From Eutreptiella sp. 'Long Island Sound 2002' (taxonomy: Eukaryota; Euglenozoa; Euglenophyceae; Eutreptiales; Eutreptiaceae): 64,000 nt of DNA. Both the position numbers and the translations under genes were made by a program. The stretch lies in assembly GCA_964036045.1 (NCBI GenBank), contig OZ038397.1:20647742-20711741 (forward strand). The letters are read 5' to 3'. Positions within the stretch are counted from its first letter, which is position 1. Each line of letters starts with the position of its first letter. The notes under the pieces are model-generated. The model was not told the origin of the DNA. It worked only from the letters and a program-made list of their open reading frames with translations, and did no database searches. Below, in pieces: positions 41,326 through 50,751 of this stretch.

Positions 41326-44300
41326 GGGGGCGTCGGTTGTGGAAGAGGGGGTGTTCTCCTCCGCATCTCCTTGGCCAACTCGGTCCCCACCGATGACATC
41401 AGCTTGGCCAGCTCTTCCTTGTCCACCTCCACCTTGGCTTCCCGAATACCCGCGGGCGCACGCTTCTTCGACCCGTGCACCTTCTTGTAAGCGTCCGTGT
41501 CAGCCTTGTGGATGGGGCATGTTCGGTGGTCATGGTTGAAGCCTCGCTTCCTCCCATAACACACGAAACAGCCCTGAGGGTGAGCTCGTATGAACTCCCC
41601 AAAGGAGAGCGGAGGGTCGCCAATGCGGCGAGGGTCCCTCTTCTCCTGCTTCCTCCAACCCTGCTGCAGGGGCTTCCAGTTTCCCGGCTTGCTCCCCGCG
41701 TTCAGGTTCTTGGCCACAAAGGCACAAACGGCCACTTCGGCGGGCTCATCGTCGTCGTCATCGTCGACGAGAGTCTCATCGCTGCCGGCTCCCGCTGGGT
41801 CCATGGCACCTTCCCCGCCAGGTCCCTCGCCAACGTAGTTGACGTCGCGGTCGCCGGGCCTCAACCCGCGGGTGTGGTGGAGGTTTCGGTACTCCTTGAG
41901 TACTTCCTCGCCAACCCACTCCAGGATCTCGTCGCAGCTCATCCTCGCCGGGATGGGCTGCAGTGGTCTGGCCGCTCACCTCACAATCGTCAAGGCGCCA
42001 CATCGCGGTCTTCTCGCGATCGCCCGAGACGGTGATGAGAAGAGCGTTCCGCAGGGAGTGCCGTTTGACATCCCGGGCCACGTTCTTCTTCGCCCAAGCC
42101 ACCACGTTCGTATGCTACTCCTTGGGGAGCATCATCTTGACCGTGTGGTTGGACTTGGCCCTCTTGGATTCCTCCATGGTGACCCTCTTGATCCATGCTT
42201 CCGGTAGCATGGAGAGCAGGCGAGCCTGCTCGTCACCCTCGTTCCAATCCTCCACGTTGCGGCGGAAGAGGGTGTATTTCCCTCGGAAGTCACGCCATTC
42301 CCGTAGGCGGATCTCCCGTCCATCATGCTCAAGCTTGATGGACTTCCAGCGCTTGGCAGCCACCTGCGGAGCGTCCACCCGCTCCTGCTCGTTGAGCCAC
42401 TTCTTGGCTTCCTTGAGGGTCTTGATTTTCCCCTCCTTGGTCGCCATGAAGTATAGTTCTCCGAGCACTTCCGGCAGGCGGTACCTGAACCGTTTGAAGA
42501 CATACTTCTCCGCATCAGCGGGAGGCAGGTCTTCAGTGACGGTCAGCCCCCAATCGTCCAGCTTCTCCAAGAAGCGGTCGAGGTTGAGGGGGTTGCCGTC
42601 GTACATGGGGGGCTTGATGTCCTTCAAGTCTTCCCACACGGCGGCATCCGCGGCCTTAGAGACCATGAACGCCGGCCGCGAGGTGGACCGAGGTTCCCAT
42701 CGGCCTCGCCCACGGACTCCCACGGCCGCCACCTCCATCTCCTCCATGGAATCCCTGTGGCTACGCCGCGGTTCCTCCACGTACGCTGAACCAAAATGTT
42801 CACGCCGTACTCTTTCCATGTACGCCTCTTCATCACGGCGCCGGCGGCTGAGTTCAGCGGCCTCCCGTCGTACACCACGCGGCGGGCTGATGTCGAACTC
42901 CTCCAGGTCCAGGTCCAGGTCCTCACCTTTGCCGACATCCCACTCCACGTCCCCTCTGGGGACCTCATCCCTGAGTCCACCATAACGTCCTCCAGCCCTG
43001 GGGATTGGCACCGGGGCTGGTGGCGGGCGTCGGGGGCGTACAGGCGTCCGCGGTGGAGCACGGCGGTTGTGGTAGTCCGCGCTGAGCCACTAATCGCGCC
43101 ATTCCTCACTGCCACTGCCGGGCGGCACGCGCTCGTTGCGGCGGCCCGCGCTGTGGTGAGAGGGGGCGGTGAGAGATGGGGCACTGGCGCTGGGGCGACT
43201 CCTGGGGGCTCCGCCGGGGGCGTGGGGTCTGCCTGGACCTGGTCCTGGTCCCCAGCCGTCGTCCGACGAGCCAGACTCCAGGGGTGGGTGGTCGCTGCCG
43301 ACGCTCCCACGGGCTTCCAGCGCGTCCAGCCTCTCCTGCAGGCCGCTGACGACGTTGGTCAGCGACTTGGTCTCGGCCCTGGCGATGTCCAGGTCCTTCT
43401 GCGCGCGCGCGGCGACCGTGGAGATGCGAGCCATCTCGCTCTTGCCCGTGTCCACCTCCAGCTCGAGCAACTGGACTCTCCTGCGGAGGTAGACAATCCA
43501 CCGCCAGGTGGCATCCGGGTCGCCGTTCCCTGGTGGGTCGTCGGGGTCCCCAGGGGGTCCTCCAGGAGGGCCTCCGCCGGGTCCGCCCGGTCCAGGGGGT
43601 CCTCCCCCGCCCGGTGGTCCGCCTCCAGGGGGTCCACTCGGTGGGCGTCCTCCAGGGGGTCCTGATGGTCCTCCGCCAGGGGGTCCCGGTGGGTCTCCGC
43701 CGGGTCGCCTCGGTGGGTCCGAGGATGGGCGCTTCCTCGTGATGCCGAAGTCCATGTCGTCATCCTCGCCCATGTCGCCCCACCTGGGCGTCTTGGTCTC
43801 GGAGGACTCCGAGCTCCGGTAGGGAGGAGGGAGATCCTCATCCTCACCTTCCGGTTCCATGGGGACGTCTCCGCCGCCTCCGTCCGTCCAAGCCACCACT
43901 TGGCGATGTCGACGGCCTCGTTCATCCCCGTCACTGGCGGTGAAGAAGGGGTCACTGTCGTGGGGGTGCCCACCCGCTGGCCTCCGCGGCCTCTCGGGGG
44001 TCTTCCCCTTGCCCTTCCTCCGTCGACGGGCGGTGGTGCCACCGCTCCCACTGCTGCCCGTGTCGGCCTCATCAAGCGCCATCCTGGAGGAGGCGTCCCC
44101 TTCGAAAAGCTTTCGAAGGGTCTCCACTCGTGATGCTCCCGGGGGAGTCTCGCGGCGGAGTTTGGCCTCTGCCTCCTCCATTGCGGCGGCGGTGGCTGCA
44201 GCAGCTCGCGCTTCGGCTTCCTCCCGAGCACGAGCCGCCTCGGCTTCCCGGGCCTGCTGCAGCCGCGCCTTCTGCGCTTCCAACGCTGCCAGCTCCGCCT

Positions 44301-45504
44301 CCGTCTTGGCCTTCTCCTCAGCGACCTTCCGTCGCGCGGCCTCGATGGCTTCCTTCTTGGCGGCGTCCTCCTGGGCCTTAGCCGTCGCTTCGGCGTGGGC
44401 CCTTTCCTCCGCCTCCTTCTTTGCCCTCTCTTGGGCAAGCGCCTCTTCCAGCGCCTTCACCTCGGCCTCCTTGCAGGCAATGGCCTCCTGCGTCAGGCGG
44501 GCTTCCTCGTCGGCTGCCGCCAACTCACCGTTGACCTGGGCAGTCGCTGCCCCATGGGCGGCTACGGCCGTGAGTCCGGCCGCAATGGCCGCCACGGTCT
44601 GGGCGTGGATGGCCATGCCATGCGCCCACTCCGCTGCCTCCTCCTGGGCGATGCCGGCGGCGCCCTCCACTGCAGCGCTGTACTGCCTGGCCCGTTGCCG
44701 GGCAACCCGACGGTTGCAGGGCACCCCACAGGCGCGCTCACAGGCGCGCGCCACGTCCCTTTCGGGAGAGACGCTGCTGCTGGAGCTGGCCTGGTCGGCC
44801 GGCATCCTCCCGCGGTGGGCCGACTCCACGTCGCTGCTGGGGCCTGCTGGGGCCTGCCGGGCCCTCAGGAGCAGCGGACGGGGCTTGGCCTGGGTCTGCT
44901 TGGCGACTTGGATGTAAACGCCAAGGGTGGTGGAGCCGGGGTGGTGACCACCATTGGCCCGTTGGGGACTGGGGGCTGGGGTTCCGCCCTTGGCGCCTTG
45001 GGCGGCTTCGGCGGCCAGGGACTCCTGGTACTCCCGCCACCTCCGGTCCCTCTTCTTGTCCCCGGCGGACCGCTTCTCCTTCCCCGGAGACGCGCTGCTG
45101 CTGCCCTGCAGCCTGCGCTCGCTCCCCGGTTCCGGGAAGTTCTTCTCGATCACGTCCCACAGGGAGACGTTGATCGAGGCGCCCGACGGGTAGGCGTTGG
45201 GGTCCTCGTCCTCCTCAATCCCGTCGGGGCGCAGCCCTTCGCCGGGCCTGTCCGGCCGGGTCCACGTCCTCCAGCGCTTGCGGCGGAAGCGGTACTCGTA
45301 CCCTTCCGCCCGCAGCCACTCCTCCACTGCCCGCAGGCGGTCCTCCCCCATGTCCTCGCGGAGCTCGAAGCTCCCGGGCATGCCGCCTTCGCACTGGGGA
45401 TTGCTGTAGCGGTACTGCTGGTCCCACAGCAATCCGCTGAGCAGGCGCGCCACATGGGGGTGGGGCTGCGGCCACCTCCTACCCGCTTCTTGCCAATTCA
45501 CCAT
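41323..45504 (-). pseudogene. gag: C2 Gag, two stops and two deletions
   Basis: The start is ATG 45504 in a strong context. Compared with C1: GAG to TAG at 43092-43090; TAT to TAG at 42117-42115; a 5-bp loss near 41961; and a 136-bp loss near 41371 between GAT microhomologies, which removes the Lys/Asn-rich tail. The full C1 frame is 4,323 bp and this one is 4,182, so the 141-bp difference is fully explained. The coiled coil, GPPGG tract and knuckle match C1, except that the C1 codon lost to TAG is Gln here. Confidence 0.92.
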
Positions 45505-45955
45505 GGCAGCGGGGGCGTAGTTGATCTTGAGGTCCTTGATGTGCACTCGTTCAACTCAACGAACTGGTTGTGGTTGTTGAGGCGGGTGCTGCAGCACTGG
45601 ATTCGAAGTGCGGCTGGTGCTGGTCAGCCGGTGGTCGTGGAGGTGGTTGACGCGGCCTTGCTGGTCGGCCGATGTGACTCCGGGTCGGCCGATGGGGCTG
45701 ATGCAGGAGTCCTGGTCTGTGCACCTCTTTCACGGTTGCTGCGCGGTCAGGGCGATGCTCTGGACGGCGCTGCGGGCTCCGTGACGAACTCGGCGCTGTC
45801 GCTGAGTGGCGCTGCGAGCCGCTGCGCTGCGCTGCGAGACGCTGCGCTGCGCTGCGAGCTGCGAGCTGCGCCGCGCTGCTGCGACGCGCTGCTCGGGGTT
45901 GTTGGCCCCGAGTGGCACGCGAGGGCTGGGTAACCCCGCGGCGGTGAAACGCTTT
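45505..45955 (-). other. C2 5' leader, GC-rich, no clear primer-binding site
   Basis: These 451 bp lie between LTR end and gag. The bases after the LTR (AAAGCGTTTCACCGCCGCGG on the minus strand) contain no TGG, so no standard tRNA primer site is visible. A GCTGCGCTGCGA-type simple repeat fills about 45795-45895. B1 inserted in the corresponding leader of C1. Confidence 0.75.
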
Positions 45956-48902
45956 TGACGCGTTCCCGTGGGGGGCCGGCCACGGGACGCTGCGGTGACA
46001 CGCACAGGTGAGCAGGCAGGCAAGGCACTACGCACACAAGGGCATCAATACGCCTGTGTCATGTGACAAAGCGTTTCAGAATCCTTGCCACTCTGCAAAG
46101 AGGGAACAAAAGTATGTACAACAACACATCAGGATATGTACACATGGGGTTAAGACTGGACTGGGGTAAGGGCATCACAGGACCATAGACACTCAGTCTG
46201 AACTCATATCCCAATCCCAGGTCCGACCCTCTCAGTGGCTGATGGGGGCGGGGGCTCAAACACAACCCATGCCCTGCTCAGTCCGGACCCTGAAACCCTG
46301 CCAATGGGGGAGGTGTCCCGCCCAGCCACAGGCGAGTTCCTGGGAAACCAAGGGGCTCCAAGGCCAACCGACAGTGGCTCCCTATGCTCCCTTAACAGCA
46401 GGTCCCAGCTCCTCTCTGAGCCAGAGATATGGCCCCGCCATTATCACCCAGGAGTTGGTAGCTGAAAATGGGCTGTTTCAGCCCAAACTGAAATTAACTC
46501 AAAAATCCCCATAATTGACCCCTCCTTCGGACCCGCCAGAGGTAGGGACGAGGCAACTGACCCTATGCCCTTCGAGTACGAACTACCTGGAGCCCTCACC
46601 CAACCTGGTTCCCTCTGACGTTCCGGCATCAGGGCAACACGGATGAGTCAAGTGGGGTCATGATGCCAAAATCACCAAAATTGGCGTCATTCCCACGCGT
46701 GGCTCGCCCGGCCAAGGTAAGGCCAATGGCTCACAGGGTAGGAGGCAGGACCTAGGACTTATATCTGAGTGTACAACCTGGATTTAGGTCCGGGCTCCTT
46801 GTGGGCTTAGAGAAATGGGGCCGCCAATTGACCACACGGAAGGGGGAAATTGGGGTCCCAAAATGGGGTCATTTTGGCTGCTCGAAATGAGCCAAAATTT
46901 GGTGTGCTCCCAATAGTATATCTCCACGCCGGCTTGGAGATCGGATCTGCCATTCCATACGCGATCCACCAGGAGTCCAATGGAGACTCCCATGCCCTTG
47001 GCTCCCAAAGATCTCCATGCCACTCGGCGTGGTGACGATCCCAATTGGGTCCACAAATGTCAAAATTGCAAAATTGCCCACACTCACTTTGGGCTAGCGC
47101 CTTAACGAAGGTGGCTCCGCTTCGCCCACGTGGTGTGTGGACCATGGGGACCATTACCCATAACACCCATGTCATATATGGTCCATTGGTCCATGCGTCC
47201 GGCGTGCACGAGGGTTAGAACATGGGGCACGGCGTGCAGCAAAAGTGGAAAATAGCTCAAAATGGCCAAAAATGCGCACACTCATGGTTGAGGCAAATGA
47301 GGCACATGCCCGACTCGGACCGGAGTGTGCCATAGGATTGGTATCAAGTCATGTTGGTCTAACATATCTTTTGGGCGTCGCCCAACTCCTCCAATATTGG
47401 GAATGGCAGGGTCGCCAAGTGAGCCCATGATTTGGGATAGTCCCAAATCGCCAACATGGCGGCCACGGTATGCCAAGCCTAAGAGGAGTTATCCACCGGG
47501 TCCAAGATATGTGGGGCACCGAAGTATGTACCCCCATATCATACTTGGATCATGATGTCAATTGAGCGCAACGTTGAGATATGCGGTCGCCACTTGACAT
47601 CATGACGAGCCAAAAACGGCAAAATTGGCACAAAGACACACAAAAGTGCATTGAAAGGTGCACAATTATCTTATAATATCTTTGGCTTGGATCGTGCAAT
47701 CAACTAATCCTTCTAAACACAATGACTTGACACCAATGACCTTCGATCCCACATATGTGCTCCACTTGGGGCGCCTTCAGAGGTTACGAGCGCTGCTTCC
47801 CAAGTGGGCACATGAAAATATGGAAAATTGCAAAATACACACCTTGCTCCCAACGCATCGCTTCGGGATCACCACACAAGCTTCCCTTCACGAAGGTTAG
47901 GCTTGCAATTGACGGTAGGGAGTATGGAGAAGGGGCTTGCACAATATGAGGTCCATTGGCGGGCTTGGCTTGGAGTAATGGACCCGCCAAATGGGCACGC
48001 AACACAACACATGGCACATACCACATATTGCCCAAAAAGGTAGCTCCCACCACGATATGTCATGCCCCTCCAAGGGCATAACTTTGTGTCAATCGCTCAA
48101 AGGAACTCAAGGAGAGTTCCTATGCAACACCAACACTTGCGCGCTACACTCGAAAGTTATCTTAACGCACGCAATATCATGGCCATAGAGTTACAACGCA
48201 AACTCTACCCTCTTGACCATGATCAATTACACTAGCGCGCACGTGTGGAGACGTAGGGCATATAATGCTTCCTAAATTACGTCGGGAGTATTGTGAATAC
48301 ATCCCACGTTTCCTTATCGTAATCCCTCGTAAGCAACACGAGATATGACCTTCACAAGTGGCCTCACGAATCAACTTTATTTTGCCCATATCTTTAAGGC
48401 AAATGGAGGGCAGGATAAAAGGGAAGTTGATTCGTGCATAGGGAGGCACGTAGGTCCACTCGAAAGAGGTCAAATCAAGTGCGGGGATGTCGAAGTCGAA
48501 AATCCGATTTCGACATCCTGAAAAATTCGGATTAAGGTTGCGAGTATTAATTATGAAAATTGCGGAAGCATCCATGCAGTACCTGAAGGCTTTGGAGCCT
48601 TCGTGACGGATAGCGTTAAAATTTCCATTATAAACAGTTAAACTGGCGGTTACGGTAAAGTCGCGATCCAACCGCCAGCAGTCAAAACAGTGAGTATCAG
48701 AACGGAAGCGTAAAAATTGACGGAAACAATATGAAAATAAAACCCTGTTGATTCCTGATATTCTGATATACAAATCTCCGCTGGCGGTGCATCGGTTGCC
48801 GATGCGGGGCTTCACGGCACGGAACACGCCGTACATGGGGTTAGTGGACCGGAGACCGGTTGTATGCCGTAACCTGGCCATGGGGTTCTGGGTACCGCTT
48901 CA
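45956..48902 (-). repeat. C2 5' LTR (2,947 bp)
   Basis: It has the same length and ends as 31865-34811, read on the minus strand. The divergence from the 3' LTR is uneven: concentrated at the R/U5 side (45956-47100) and nearly nil at the U3 end. No gene was seen inside apart from a 234-codon frame (48177-48881) that I do not accept as real. Confidence 0.96.
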
Positions 48903-48906
48903 GGAC
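48903..48906. other. Target-site duplication of C2 (right, GGAC)
   Basis: It matches 31861-31864. Removing C2 and one GGAC restores the C1 reading frame across HERD/VTRV. Confidence 0.9.
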
Positions 48907-50219
48907 GTCACTCGAGTGCTGGACCTTCTGGTTCGGCACAAACTCACGGGCAGCAGTGACAAGGCCACCATTGCGGTAAGCGAGGTGGTCTTCGCTGGCC
49001 ACGTAGTCGGGAACGGGCAGCGAAAGCCCATACCTGGCAAGGTGGCTGCGATTGAGCACTGGGAAAAGCCCAAGACGGTCTCTGAGCTACGGGCGTATCT
49101 GGGGTTCTGCAATTACTACTCGGGGTATATCAAAATGTATGCCGAGTATGCAGCCCCCATGACGACCATGCTCAAGGGCAACCGAGAGGAGACCAAGAAA
49201 GGGTCCAAGAAGGCTCTGGTCTGGACTGAAGAGTCCGACCGTGCCTTTGAGGGGATGAAGCCGGCGCTGCTATCCGCAGTGGGTCTGCAGCTCGTGGATC
49301 CCGACGGAGGGTTCGTCCTGCGCACCGATGCTTCCGACTACGCCATTGGCGCTGTGTTGGAGCAAGTGCTTGACGACGGGAGGCACGTGCCCGTGGCCTT
49401 CTGGAGCCGAGTCCTGGCGGAAGGCCAGAGACGGACGTGGACGCCCCGTGAAAAGGAGGCGTATGCCATCGTCATGGCTCTCAGGAAATGGGCTGGGTAC
49501 ATAGCCCTCCATCCCGTCACCGTCTGCACCGACCATCAGAGTCTGCAGTCGTGGCACAAGGAGCACGTGGACACCCCCTCAGGTCCCGCCTCCCGACGGG
49601 CAAGATGGCACGAGACCTTGGCCAAGTTCGACCTTACGGTTGTTTATATTCCTGGAAAGGATAACACCGTGGCGGACTGTCTCAGTAGGTGGGCCTATCC
49701 CGCCAGCAAGGGCATGCAGGACATCTCTGCCCATGGCGATGAGGCTGAGACCGCTGAAGCCAAGAGGATCATCGAAATGGAGCGCCTGATGGAGGAGGAG
49801 GGTGCCAAATGCTTCGTCGTCATGGCCGCGGATGCCCCCCTCGCGTCGAGGGTGAGCAGAGCGGTCAGAGTACTCGCCCCTGAGGGAGCTGAGTCCGACA
49901 AGCACCTCTTCCCGGCATCTTGCCTCCAGGACGACTGGACCGACGATTACGCCAAGTCTGAGGCCTTTGCGGCCGAGTATAGGGCTGTGACCGACCCTGA
50001 CGACGGGCAGAAGTGGCCAAAGGGGCTGACCGAGGAAGATGGCAAGCTCTACCGGAATGGTAAGCTGCTAGTACCGGAGTCCCGGGTGCTCGAGCTTTGT
50101 GAAGCTTGGCACCACCACATGCTGCACCCAGGGGTCAAGAAGCAAGCTCTTGACATGCAGCGTCGGTTCGAGATCGACCATATCGTTCTCTACACCGCCA
50201 TCAAGAAGGTCAGGAAGGG
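48907..50219 (+). pseudogene. pol: C1 Pol, second part (RT end, RNase H, integrase start)
   Basis: It continues the C1 frame after C2: the RT thumb, RNase H (VLRTDASDYAIGAVLEQ, TDHQSLQSW) and the His-His half of the integrase zinc finger (WHHHMLHPGVKK). It stops at 50219, where B2 inserted between the His and Cys halves of that finger. It has no stop or frameshift of its own. C1 lacks the 39-bp insertion seen in C2 at the corresponding place. Confidence 0.93.
50215..50219. other. Target-site duplication of B2 (left, AAGGG)
   Basis: AAGGG precedes the LTR start and recurs at 60984-60988. The uninterrupted C2 pol has AAGGG once at this site. Confidence 0.93.
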
Positions 50220-50751
50220 TGTAAGTGCGGCTAGCCCCATCTGATCAGATTTTCAGACATTCTGCCCAGATTGGCTACATTTTGGTCATTTTCTTTGCTT
50301 CGGCGGAACCGCCGCCTCGCAGCTCAGTTACAGGATATTTCCTATATATTTCTGATATGCCGGATTTGATTCCGCGGTCCATTTCCCGTAAATCCGCCGC
50401 GTTCCGCTATTTTAGCTGGAATCGCCATTTGCCGCTGACGCGCGCTCGCGGGCCTGATCGGCCAAACCTTTTTACATAAATGGATTATTTAAATTCTTTC
50501 AGACAGTTTTGGACACTCAGATGTATTTAGAATAATTCCCCTCAATTTTCTTCATAGACTGGGATTTTCTGCCGGACCACAATCAGCATGGACCTTGCTT
50601 CTGTTGTCGCTGCTCTCGCCTCCGTTGGTGTCCGAGTGTCCGGTTCTACCCCCAATAACAACATCCAGGGAGACTCCTCGCGTGCCTGCCCCACTGGTCT
50701 TGCCGGCCCCGAGCCCTCCGGCACCCACAACGACCCAGGGCAGCACTTTCA
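50220..50751 (+). repeat. B2 5' LTR (532 bp)
   Basis: It begins TGTAAGTGCGGC and ends AGCACTTTCA, and is nearly identical to 60452-60983. It contains the promoter box and the gag start codon, so the 3' LTR copy also carries a start codon. Confidence 0.97.
50343..50349 (+). promoter_or_regulatory. TATA-like box in the B2 5' LTR
   Basis: TATATAT lies 123 bp into the LTR and about 245 bp before the gag ATG, a suitable place for the core promoter of the genomic RNA. The same box is at 60575-60581 and 24608-24614. No start site can be read from sequence alone. Confidence 0.5.

Larger units (their letters stand above)
31865..48902 (-). mobile_element. Element C2: complete 17,038-bp chromodomain retrotransposon, antisense in C1
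   Basis: On the minus strand: 5' LTR (48902-45956), leader, broken gag, UAG, intact pol, 3' untranslated region, polypurine tract, 3' LTR (34811-31865). Both LTRs are 2,947 bp and run TG...CA. GGAC flanks both ends. It sits head-to-head inside the pol gene of its own family member. Confidence 0.96.

Noticed and set aside
25562-43092. A reassigned UAG or UGA codon that would make the gag stops harmless
   Set aside because: The pol frames hold thousands of codons without one internal UAG or UGA, so both are avoided as sense codons. TAA and TGA alternate as the terminal codon of pol in B1 and B2.
44395-45933. A 512-codon frame antisense to C2 gag, and similar long frames at 24848-26194, 25672-26730 and 43859-44917
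   Set aside because: They lie opposite GC-rich, Ala/Glu/Pro-coding gag sequence, where stops are rare in other frames; the translations are low-complexity and match no family.
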